Assembly (NCBI GenBank): GCA_045637805.1
Contig: JAZUAE010000013.1
Coordinates: 48,473-112,472 of the forward strand
Length of the DNA stretch: 64,000 nucleotides
Origin: CAKVLG01 sp045637805
GTDB taxonomy: Bacteria; Bacillota; Clostridia; Christensenellales; UBA1242
Direction of reading: 5' to 3'
Below are positions 1-6,746 of the stretch, one piece after another. The notes under the pieces were generated by a model that did no database searches, was not told the DNA's origin, and saw only the letters and a list, made by a program, of their open reading frames with translations. Numbering within the stretch: the first letter of the stretch is position 1; every line of letters begins with the position of its first letter. A program made the translations under genes and the position numbers.

Positions 1-1
1 T

Positions 2-1084
2 GTTTTCTTTACAAAAGGTGAAGGAGATGGCGTTTACGGAGATTTAAAACTTGAAGTAACAAGAGAAACTTTATCAGCTATAAATGAATTTGACGCTTCA
101 AATCCAAGAGTTAAAGGTGATAGTGTTTCACTTGAACAAAAAGACAGTTTGTCTGAAGGTGGAGCTTATCATTACACTAGAAATGTTGAAAATGTTACAT
201 TTATAGCGGTAGGATCACCAGTGTTTGAGGGAGTGTTTACTGCTCAATCAAAAATTTACTGGTTAGACGAATGGTTTAATGAAAAAACCGCTGGAATGAC
301 TGTGCCAGCTGAAAAAAGAAAAGATCCTATTCGTGGTATTGAAAACAGAGATGGTGGTACTTCTGTAGGAGGATCAGCTTCTAAAGCTACAAGTATAACA
401 AGTGAAGATGTTGCATACGTTCAACATATAAATTTAAAAAATATTAAGTTTAAAGATATGAATTTTGAAGGTGCAAATGGACGTATGTTATTTGCTTATG
501 CTACAGAGTCAGAAGTGAATAATATAACAGTTGATAATTGTACATTTAACAATGATGAAACTCATTTGTCTTATGCATCTATACTTTTCACGACAAAAAC
601 TAACGCACCACAAACAATAATGAAAAATGTAAAAGTTAATAATTGCGAAATAACAAAACATTATCAAGGTGTTAGGGTTGCAAATGCAAACAATGTTTCA
701 ATAACAAATAATACTTTTACGCAGACTACACATAATGCAATCAATCTTCAAGAAGATGATGCTAGTGTTTCATTGTCTGGAAGAGTGCTTATTGAAGGAA
801 ATGCTTACATTAATATTTCTGAAAGACCTATAAGAACTTTAAAAGTAAAGAACGCAACAATTATTGTAAAAAATGAGATTTTTGAAAACGCAGCAGATGG
901 AGATGAAATAATAAAAATAGGAGATAATAGCAACAATTCAACAATTAGTTTAATAGATTGTGTTATTAGAGGTGAAGGTGGTGTTATCACAAAAATAAAC
1001 AATATAAATTCGCTTCAATTAAACAATCCAACTAAAGCGTTAGTAATAATGAATGCAGGCAATTATGAATGGGTAAACACATAA
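2..1084 (+). CDS. Beta-helix-type repeat protein, 3' part
   Basis: The reading frame is open from the window edge to a TAA at 1082-1084, so this is the C-terminal ~360 residues of a longer protein whose start lies upstream. The sequence is a series of short strands rich in N, T, V and I with recurring V-N-N-C/N-V-T-I-x-N-N-x-F patterns, typical of right-handed parallel beta-helix (pectate-lyase-like) folds in surface or secreted proteins. No catalytic residues, membrane segment or sorting signal is visible in this part. A role in adhesion or glycan binding is inference only. The gene ends at a strong bidirectional terminator shared with miaA. Confidence 0.7.
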   Translation, partial: VFFTKGEGDGVYGDLKLEVTRETLSAINEFDASNPRVKGDSVSLEQKDSLSEGGAYHYTRNVENVTFIAVGSPVFEGVFTAQSKIYWLDEWFNEKTAGMTVPAEKRKDPIRGIENRDGGTSVGGSASKATSITSEDVAYVQHINLKNIKFKDMNFEGANGRMLFAYATESEVNNITVDNCTFNNDETHLSYASILFTTKTNAPQTIMKNVKVNNCEITKHYQGVRVANANNVSITNNTFTQTTHNAINLQEDDASVSLSGRVLIEGNAYINISERPIRTLKVKNATIIVKNEIFENAADGDEIIKIGDNSNNSTISLIDCVIRGEGGVITKINNINSLQLNNPTKALVIMNAGNYEWVNT

Positions 1085-1087
1085 AAT

Positions 1088-1117
1088 AAAAAAGATGTCT
1101 ATCAAGACATCTTTTTT
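1088..1117. terminator. Bidirectional terminator between the beta-helix gene and miaA
   Basis: A 10-bp stem (1091-1100 with 1105-1114) with a 4-nt loop is flanked by an A-run and a T-run, so it can terminate the convergent genes on both sides. Confidence 0.85.
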
Positions 1118-2009
1118 ATTTTTGTAAAAATTTTTCTATTATTTTTTTCGATTCTTCTAAATAGTTGCCTTTTTCATTTACCCAGTAAATATTTTTTTCT
1201 TTCCTAAACCAAGTCATTTGGCGTTTTGCAAAGTGACGAATTTCTTTTAAAAGTTCTTCTTTGTAAGATTTAAAAGAGTCGTATTTTCCAAGCAAATACC
1301 TTGTTGTATATCGATACTCTAAACCAAGACCCTCCATGAATTCAGGTGTTGCCCCGTTATCTAGTAGATCTTTAATTTCTTCAACCATCCCATCTTTAAT
1401 ACGAATATCTAATCTTTCTTCAATTCTCTTGTATAAAATATTTCTATCAAAAGTTATGCCTATTTGTAATACATCATATCGTGGATTGTTTTGTGGTATA
1501 TTGTTTTTTCCGCCTTTTACTTTTTCTATCTGTCTAATTAGTCTTCTTGGGTTTTCCGGCTCCTTAACTTCTTTTACGCCCAAATCTTTTAATATTTTGA
1601 CCAACTCTTGTGCGGACTTGCCTTCTAAACTTTGTCTTAGTTTAAAATCGGGTTCTACGCTATCTAAGTCGTATCCTTCAATAATTGCCCTTGTATACAA
1701 ACCAGTTCCTCCTACAATAATAGGGAGTTTGCCACGTTCAATTATTTCGTCTATTACTTTATAGGCTGCCTTTTGGTATTCTGCCAAACTATATGGAGTA
1801 TTTGGCTCAATAACATCAAGCATGTGATGAGGTATGCCTGCGATTTCTTCAGGTGTGACTTTACCTGTGCCTAGATCTAATCCCTTGTATATCTGTCGGC
1901 TATCCGCAGAAACAACTTCAGCATTGAAGATTTTTGCAAGTTCTATTCCAAGAGAACTTTTGCCAGATGCGGTTGTTCCAACTATTGCTACAATCTTATG
2001 CTTTGTCAT
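1116..2009 (-). CDS. miaA: tRNA dimethylallyltransferase
   Basis: Transfers a dimethylallyl group to A37 of tRNAs reading UNN codons (i6A37). The 297-residue protein has the family P-loop GTTASGKS at residues 11-18, the DSRQIYKGLDLGTGK substrate region near residue 36, the HHMLD motif and the GGTGLY motif, and the late QMTWFRK stretch, so it is complete. Its start overlaps the end of the upstream XRE gene by 14 nt, which suggests translational coupling within one transcript. In many Firmicutes miaA sits near mutL or hfq; neither is visible here. Confidence 0.97.
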   Translation of the reverse strand: MTKHKIVAIVGTTASGKSSLGIELAKIFNAEVVSADSRQIYKGLDLGTGKVTPEEIAGIPHHMLDVIEPNTPYSLAEYQKAAYKVIDEIIERGKLPIIVGGTGLYTRAIIEGYDLDSVEPDFKLRQSLEGKSAQELVKILKDLGVKEVKEPENPRRLIRQIEKVKGGKNNIPQNNPRYDVLQIGITFDRNILYKRIEERLDIRIKDGMVEEIKDLLDNGATPEFMEGLGLEYRYTTRYLLGKYDSFKSYKEELLKEIRHFAKRQMTWFRKEKNIYWVNEKGNYLEESKKIIEKFLQK

Positions 2010-2619
2010 AATTTCTCCTTTTTGGTTTCGTGGTGGTTTTTTTAAATGGCTGTTTGAGGTAGTTAATAATAATTACGGTTTGTATAGGTAAACCGATTAA
2101 AAATATAAGCCACATATTTAACTCTATATGATGGCAATAAATTGCAGTTATGAAAGACCATATCAATAAAGAATTTAAATAAATAAGAAACTTTTTATTA
2201 CCAAATTTGTTATTGAAATAAAGGAGTAGCAAACTAGATACTGGTAATGCCCAAATAAATATTTGCCAGTAATTTTGGTTGTTGTATGAAGCAAGATATA
2301 TAAATAATACAGTTGCTGTCATCCATACAACCGCAATGGACAAAATTGTTATTAATATCTTCAGCGCATTTTGGTTGTTAGGTTTTAACTCATTAAACTC
2401 TTCAGGCTCGTGAGATTCTAACATATATGTAACAGAAACGCCAAACGCTTTTGCTAAGCTCTCAAGTGTTTCAATGTCAGGTACGGCTTCCCCCTTCTCC
2501 CATCTGGAGATTGCTTTGTCTGAATAGTTTATTTTTTCAGCTAATTCAAATTGTGTTAACTTATTAAACTTTCTTAAACTTAATATATTTTGAGAAAGAA
2601 TATTTTTGATGTTTTCCAT
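1996..2619 (-). CDS. XRE-family regulator with C-terminal membrane segments
   Basis: 207 residues. An N-terminal Cro/C1-type helix-turn-helix (about residues 5-60, with the typical LTQFELAEKINYSDKAISRWEKG stretch in it) is followed by about four hydrophobic segments (roughly residues 85-190) and a basic tail. This is the common membrane-tethered XRE architecture of Firmicutes; its ligand and targets are unknown. The gene overlaps miaA by 14 nt and is divergent from the condensation-type gene at 2800. There is no SD before the start; a TTGATA-17-TAAAAT promoter ends 6 nt before the ATG, predicting a leaderless mRNA. Confidence 0.85.
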   Translation of the reverse strand: MENIKNILSQNILSLRKFNKLTQFELAEKINYSDKAISRWEKGEAVPDIETLESLAKAFGVSVTYMLESHEPEEFNELKPNNQNALKILITILSIAVVWMTATVLFIYLASYNNQNYWQIFIWALPVSSLLLLYFNNKFGNKKFLIYLNSLLIWSFITAIYCHHIELNMWLIFLIGLPIQTVIIINYLKQPFKKTTTKPKRRNYDKA

Positions 2620-2625
2620 AAGTTT

Positions 2626-2654
2626 ATTTTACTATATAATATACTAAATATCAA
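2626..2654 (-). promoter_or_regulatory. Promoter of the XRE/miaA unit, leaderless geometry
   Basis: On the minus strand TTGATA (2649-2654), a 17-nt spacer and TAAAAT (2626-2631). Only 6 nt separate the -10 box from the ATG at 2617-2619, so transcription should start at or next to the A of the ATG. Confidence 0.65.
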
Positions 2655-2669
2655 CCATAATTAATAAAA

Positions 2670-2715
2670 TTCCCATCTGGCGAGAGTTGTGGAACTGACT
2701 CTATAGTGATGGGAA
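2670..2715 (+). other. Nested hairpin upstream of the condensation-type gene
   Basis: An 8-bp outer stem (2670-2677 with 2708-2715) encloses a 5-bp inner stem (2683-2687 with 2698-2702) with a 10-nt loop. It is not followed by a T-run, so it is not a simple terminator. An AAGGAG sequence overlaps its 3' side. I do not recognise it as a known riboswitch. It may be an operator or a leader structure for the gene at 2800. Confidence 0.35.
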
Positions 2716-2799
2716 GGAGTTGAGAGTTGTATTGATAAAATTTGTTTGATATTAATGTGTGTTTTGTATTATTATAAAATAAATAGAAAGGAGTTGTAT

Positions 2800-4152
2800 A
2801 TGGAAGAAAAAACATTTTATGAGTTAACACCTTCACAAGAAGTTGTAATGTTACAGTGTAAATATACTCTTTTTAAAAGAGTTGTTAATATTACATTTTC
2901 AGCAACAAGTGAAGAAAAACTTGACTGGAAAACAATGAAAATAGCATTTTTTAAAACTATTGAAAGAAACGATTGCTTGAGACTTAGATTTAAAATCATT
3001 GATAAAAAAATGATGCAATATTTTGAAAAAGATGTTGCAGAGTGGGATATACCGTACGTTGAATTTAAGAGCGAGCAAGAACAAAATAGGTTTATTGCAA
3101 AAGAAACTTCAAAGCCGATTAAATTTAAAAAGGGCGAAGTGGTTAAAGTTTTCTTCTGTAAAAGTTTTGATGGAAAAGATATGGTTCTTTTTAAGGTGTG
3201 TCATTTAATTCTTGATATGTATGGAATAAATGTAATCTTAAAAGATTTATTTGCGGTTTATAATGCACTAAAAAACAATGAAGAATTGCCGGCACAGCCT
3301 AAACAATATGAGGAACTTGTAAAGAAGGATATTGTAGTTAAAAACAATAAAGAATTTATGGAGGCAAATAGAGAATTCTTTAGCAAATATTTATTAGAAC
3401 GAGAACACCCATATTATGCAGGTTTACATGGTCTTACAACCGATCTTGCAAAAAAAGAATTCGATAGCCATTCTATGAAAATGTTTTTTATAAATTGCGA
3501 TACAAAAGGTTCAATGATCCCTTTTGGTAAAGAACTGTCTAATGCCATTGTTAAATTTTGTACGGAAAAGAAAATAAGCCCGGCAAATCTTATATTCTTT
3601 GCTTGTTCAGTTTGTCAGTCAAAAATGAACAACAATGTAGAAAATATGCTTCAACTGGAACTTTGCAACTGCAGAGGCACCGCATTAGAAAAGAACGCTG
3701 CAGGAACTAAAGTGCAAAGTGTTGGTTGTTATGTTTCTATTTCACAAGATAAAACAATTAATGAAAGTTTAAAAGAGTTTAATACAAATCAATTTAACTT
3801 CTATAAACATTTAGGATTGTCTGACATCGAGTTTGAAAAATTAGTGCATCAAACATATCATACTCCATTTTTAAGAACATATTACGCACTAACATTCTCA
3901 TTCATTCCTATGAAAAGACCACAAGGTGTTAATTTTCAAATATATAGCAATGGAAAATGTGCATTACCAGCTTATGTTGCAGCTATGTATGATATAGATA
4001 CAAATGAAATTGATATGGTTTACGATTGTCAAACAAAGTTAATGAATGAGAAGCATGTTGAAAAATATCATAATAATTTAATGTTAATTTTAAAACAAAT
4101 TATTGAAAATCCTGAGCAAAAGATCGAAAATATAAAAGTTATTTTAAATTAA
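2800..4152 (+). CDS. Stand-alone condensation-domain-like acyltransferase
   Basis: 450 residues. The start is the ATG at 2800, 8 nt after an AAAGGAG; an in-frame upstream start would have no SD. The HxxxDxxG-like motif CHLILDMYG (His135, Asp139, Gly142) and the overall layout match the CoA-dependent acyltransferase/condensation superfamily, which includes NRPS C-domains and PapA/WES-type enzymes. These join an acyl thioester to an amine or alcohol acceptor. No adenylation, PCP or thioesterase domain is attached. The next gene is a free acyl carrier protein, the probable donor of the acyl or aminoacyl group. No activating enzyme is seen within the window. Substrate and product are unknown. Confidence 0.75.
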   Translation: MEEKTFYELTPSQEVVMLQCKYTLFKRVVNITFSATSEEKLDWKTMKIAFFKTIERNDCLRLRFKIIDKKMMQYFEKDVAEWDIPYVEFKSEQEQNRFIAKETSKPIKFKKGEVVKVFFCKSFDGKDMVLFKVCHLILDMYGINVILKDLFAVYNALKNNEELPAQPKQYEELVKKDIVVKNNKEFMEANREFFSKYLLEREHPYYAGLHGLTTDLAKKEFDSHSMKMFFINCDTKGSMIPFGKELSNAIVKFCTEKKISPANLIFFACSVCQSKMNNNVENMLQLELCNCRGTALEKNAAGTKVQSVGCYVSISQDKTINESLKEFNTNQFNFYKHLGLSDIEFEKLVHQTYHTPFLRTYYALTFSFIPMKRPQGVNFQIYSNGKCALPAYVAAMYDIDTNEIDMVYDCQTKLMNEKHVEKYHNNLMLILKQIIENPEQKIENIKVILN

Positions 4153-4218
4153 TAAATGTAATATTGAACTAGATTATTTGTAATTGTTAAAATGATTTTG
4201 TTACATTAAATAAAAAAC

Positions 4219-4247
4219 TTGACATATATAAAACAATTACATATATT
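4219..4247 (+). promoter_or_regulatory. Promoter of the acyl carrier protein gene
   Basis: TTGACA (4219-4224), a 17-nt spacer and TATATT (4242-4247). The ACP gene therefore has its own start of transcription, about 57 nt upstream of its ATG, besides any read-through from the condensation-type gene. Confidence 0.75.
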
Positions 4248-4310
4248 TATGTCCAAGAGTGTGGATTATTATATAAAAAGATACTAAATTGAAATTTAGG
4301 AGTGGTGGAT

Positions 4311-4547
4311 ATGAAAAAATTAAAACAAATCATTAGCGAATATGCGGGTGTTGATGAGAGTGAGATTAAAGAAGATACAAAATTGGTTAACGATATAGGC
4401 CTTGATTCCTTTGCCATGATTGCTTTGGTTACAGAAATTGAGCAAACTTTCAATGTATCAATATCAGATTATGAATTGTCAACATTTCAAACGCTAAAAG
4501 ACGTAGTTGATTATTTAAAAGAAAATAGTCCAAATTTTAGCGAATAA
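4311..4547 (+). CDS. Acyl carrier protein-like protein
   Basis: 78 residues, with the start at 4311 after a GGAGTGGTGG SD. The phosphopantetheine attachment motif DIGLDSFAMI is present with Ser33 as the predicted modified residue, and the four-helix ACP pattern is intact. It lies alone after the condensation-type gene and away from any fab cluster in this window, so it is more likely a dedicated carrier for that enzyme than the housekeeping fatty-acid ACP. That pairing is inferred from position. D-alanyl carrier protein (DltC) is a less likely alternative, because no dlt genes are near. Confidence 0.88.
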   Translation: MKKLKQIISEYAGVDESEIKEDTKLVNDIGLDSFAMIALVTEIEQTFNVSISDYELSTFQTLKDVVDYLKENSPNFSE

Positions 4548-4591
4548 TAAAAGCAAGCTTAGCCTAGAACTTTTGAAACTAGCGAAATATT

Positions 4592-4626
4592 AACACTTTA
4601 ATCTACAAAGGTTAAGGTGTTTTTTT
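4592..4626 (+). terminator. Terminator of the ACP gene
   Basis: A 10-bp stem with one G-T pair, a 10-nt loop and a T7 run. Confidence 0.8.
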
Positions 4627-4915
4627 ACTCTCTCTTAACTGCAAAAAGAAACAAATACTTCTGCGGATGTCAAAGATTGTTGCAGAAAGCGACATACACT
4701 TTAACCTTGAGGGCATTGAATGTTTGTTTACCATAATAGAAAAGAGAAGAAAAAATAACAAAAGCGAAAAAGTGTTGGTAAACTTATCACTCTTTCGCTT
4801 TTTGATTTAATTTATTTACTTGTTTGAGGGTTCTTGTCTGTTCGAGCGAAGCGAGAACATTTATATAAAGGAAAGCACACGCCACAGTGCCAAAATATAA
4901 GTTTATTACAAACCA
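4627..4915. other. Gene-free interval with an orphan terminator-like hairpin
   Basis: No ORF with an SD is visible. It contains TTCTGC/GCAGAA inverted repeats (about 4653-4685) and a long hairpin at 4761-4803 with flanking A- and T-runs. It also has a short GC-rich palindrome (TGTTC, tandem GA/AG, GC stem, at about 4837-4857). The hairpin could end an unrecognised small RNA, but I find no convincing promoter for one. Confidence 0.4.
4761..4805. terminator. Orphan bidirectional terminator-like hairpin
   Basis: AAAAGCGAAA pairs with TTTCGCTTTT, extended inward by four more pairs after one mismatch, followed by T-runs on both strands. No gene ends here on either strand. Confidence 0.6.
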
Positions 4916-4944
4916 TTGACTTTACTTTTAATTTTGAATATAAT
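4916..4944 (+). promoter_or_regulatory. Promoter of the trpS leader
   Basis: TTGACT (4916-4921), a 17-nt spacer and TATAAT (4939-4944), one mismatch from the sigma-A consensus. The predicted transcript start is near 4951, about 20 nt before the leader peptide and about 220 nt before trpS. Confidence 0.88.
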
Positions 4945-4971
4945 AATCTCATATTAAAAAAGGAGAAATTT

Positions 4972-5007
4972 ATGTTTAGTTCATTTATTTGGTGGCGTAT
5001 AAACTAA
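4972..5007 (+). CDS. Tryptophan leader peptide MFSSFIWWRIN
   Basis: An 11-codon ORF beginning 6 nt after AAGGAG with two adjacent Trp codons (TGG TGG at 4990-4995) and a TAA at 5005-5007. It sits between a strong promoter and an intrinsic terminator upstream of trpS, the classic layout of a ribosome-mediated attenuator. The tandem Trp codons, rare by chance, act as the sensor of charged tRNA-Trp. This reading is strongly supported by the RNA pairings downstream. Confidence 0.88.
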   Translation: MFSSFIWWRIN

Positions 5008-5142
5008 AGTGTTCGCAAAATACTTATGTTTTGTGAATGCTTTTTAGTGCGTCACAAAACATATAAATGGATTAAATATTTCAAATATAAAATCTAATAT
5101 AACCCGTTGGTATGTTTTGTTTGTCAAAATGATCAACGGGTT
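5006..5142 (+). promoter_or_regulatory. Ribosome-mediated attenuator of trpS
   Basis: Five segments can pair in mutually exclusive ways. Segment 1 (5006-5020) pairs with 2 (5029-5043); segment 2 (5025-5036) pairs with 3 (5052-5063) by 12 bp; segment 3 (5054-5063) pairs with 4 (5111-5120) by 10 bp; segment 4 lies inside the terminator stem 5101-5109/5134-5142, which is followed by a T5 run. A ribosome finishing at the stop codon (5005-5007) would cover segment 1, so 2:3 and the terminator form. A ribosome stalled at the Trp codons leaves segment 1 free, so 1:2 and then the 3:4 antiterminator form. The parity is right for induction by tryptophan starvation. Confidence 0.8.
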
Positions 5143-5145
5143 TTT
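5101..5145 (+). terminator. Attenuator terminator before trpS
   Basis: A 9-bp stem AACCCGTTG/CAACGGGTT with an inner TTTTG/CAAAA stem and a T-run, ending 28 nt before the trpS start. Its 5' half overlaps antiterminator segment 4. Confidence 0.88.
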
Positions 5146-5172
5146 ATTTTAAAATTAAGGAGATATTATATT

Positions 5173-6162
5173 ATGAAAAAAACAATGTTAACAGGAGTTA
5201 GACCTAGCGGAAATCTAACATTAGGAAATTACTTAGGAGCAATTAAGAACTTTGTAGATAGGCAAGAACTATATAATAGTTATATATTTCTTGCTGATTT
5301 GCACGCAATAACAAGTTATATCGAGCCAAATAAATTGAAAAGTGCTGTTATGGATTCGGTAGCAATGTATTTGGCTTGTGGAGTTAATCCCGATATAACA
5401 ACTATATTTAAACAAAGCGATGTATTGGAGCATGGGACACTTGGATTTATAATGACTTTTCAAACAAAAATGGGTGAATTATCACGTATGACACAATTTA
5501 AGTATAAATCTCAGCAACAAACAAAAGAAGGTGTTGACACAGGCTTATTTGTTTATCCAACACTTATGGTCGCTGATATTCTGCTTTATGATACATCAAT
5601 AGTTCCTGTGGGCAAAGACCAACAGCAACATGTTGAACTTACTCGTGATTTGGCTGAAAGATTTAACAAAAGATATGGAGAGACCTTTGTAATGCCAGAT
5701 GTGTATGTAGCACCTGTTGGAAATAAAATATTAAATTTACAAAATCCATTAGAAAAAATGAATAAATCTGATAATGGAGACAACAAAGGAACAATATTCC
5801 TTATGGACGATATTAAGGTTGCCAAAAAGAAAATCATGTCGGCAAAGACTGATAGTTTTAATAAGGTTCACTTTGATGAAGAAAATCAACCCGGCATTTC
5901 AAACCTTATGAGTATTATGAGTAAAATAACCGATGAGAGTTTTGAAAGTATTGAAAAAAGATATGAGGGCAAAGGGTATGGAGAATTTAAAAAGGAAGTT
6001 GCAGAAATAGTCGCTAGTCTACTTAATGATATTCAATGTAAATATCACAAATATAATAATGAAGAAACATTAAACGAAATATTGAAAAAAGGTGCAACAC
6101 AAGCAAAAGTTGTTGCAAAAGAAACTTTAAACAAAGTAACAAAAGCTCTTGGTCTTCATTAA
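5173..6162 (+). CDS. trpS: Tryptophanyl-tRNA synthetase
   Basis: Charges tRNA-Trp. 329 residues, the usual length. The start at 5173 follows an AAGGAG; an upstream in-frame start would lie in the attenuator. The protein opens with the class I GVRPSGNLTLGNYLGA region (HIGH-like signature) and has DILLYD, VPVGKDQQQH and the KMSKS-like EKMNKSD at about residues 195-201. The gene is monocistronic between the attenuator and a strong terminator. Firmicute trpS genes often use a T-box; I see none here. Confidence 0.97.
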   Translation: MKKTMLTGVRPSGNLTLGNYLGAIKNFVDRQELYNSYIFLADLHAITSYIEPNKLKSAVMDSVAMYLACGVNPDITTIFKQSDVLEHGTLGFIMTFQTKMGELSRMTQFKYKSQQQTKEGVDTGLFVYPTLMVADILLYDTSIVPVGKDQQQHVELTRDLAERFNKRYGETFVMPDVYVAPVGNKILNLQNPLEKMNKSDNGDNKGTIFLMDDIKVAKKKIMSAKTDSFNKVHFDEENQPGISNLMSIMSKITDESFESIEKRYEGKGYGEFKKEVAEIVASLLNDIQCKYHKYNNEETLNEILKKGATQAKVVAKETLNKVTKALGLH

Positions 6163-6173
6163 AACATTATATA

Positions 6174-6204
6174 AAAAATAGACGCTATTTAGCGTCTATT
6201 TTTT
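6174..6204. terminator. Bidirectional terminator, trpS/folA
   Basis: The stem ATAGACGCT/AGCGTCTAT with an ATTT loop and A- and T-runs lies between the convergent genes. Confidence 0.88.
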
Positions 6205-6228
6205 CACTAGTTTCAAATCTGCTACACC

Positions 6229-6729
6229 TTAGCCTGTTTCTATTTTATTATTTTTGTATTCCTGTATTACATATTCCAAATTATTATCTAATTGAGGTTC
6301 GGTTGAACTAATAATTTCCCAGTTTGACATCTTGTCAATATTTGGAAAAAAAGTGTCAGCATCGGTAACTATATTAATTTTTGTAATATATGCTTTTTCA
6401 CAATAATCAATTAATTGAGAATATATGTTTGCACCGCCACAAATATAAATATTTTCGTCTGGATAGTCTTTTATTTTTTCAAAAAGTTCAGGAAGTGAAT
6501 GAGCAACTATTACACGGTTATCATTAAAGCTAGTGTTTCTAGTTAAAACTATGGTTGTTCTATTTGGCAAAGGGCGTACGGGTAAGCTCATATAAGTTTT
6601 CAATCCCATTACAACAATGTTGCCTTGTGTTTTGTTTTTGAAAAACTTTAGGTCTGCTGGTAAATGTACTAGCATTTTATTGTTTTTACCTATACCGAAA
6701 TTTTTAGTAACTGCTACTATTAAATTCAT
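6229..6729 (-). CDS. folA: Dihydrofolate reductase
   Basis: Reduces dihydrofolate with NADPH. 166 residues, typical length, with NLIVAVTKNFGIGKNNKM at the N-terminus, the catalytic Asp in HLPADLKFFK, VVMGLKTYMSLP and CGGANIYSQLI. Two normally conserved residues differ: the Pro-Trp before the active-site Asp (E. coli P21-W22) is Leu-Val here, and the Arg after the MG motif is Leu. An AGGAG SD lies in the 17-nt gap after the DUF1846 gene, so the two probably share a transcript. Thymidylate synthase is not in the window. Confidence 0.92.
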   Translation of the reverse strand: MNLIVAVTKNFGIGKNNKMLVHLPADLKFFKNKTQGNIVVMGLKTYMSLPVRPLPNRTTIVLTRNTSFNDNRVIVAHSLPELFEKIKDYPDENIYICGGANIYSQLIDYCEKAYITKINIVTDADTFFPNIDKMSNWEIISSTEPQLDNNLEYVIQEYKNNKIETG

Positions 6730-6746
6730 ATTATCTCCTAAAATTT

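Noticed and set aside
805..1002. Minus-strand ORF inside the beta-helix gene
   Set aside because: It is antisense to a clearly coding frame, has no SD and gives a low-complexity hydrophobic product.
4951..5172. T-box riboswitch before trpS
   Set aside because: No T-box core sequence or specifier-loop structure was found. The Trp-Trp mini-ORF and the pairings fit leader-peptide attenuation.
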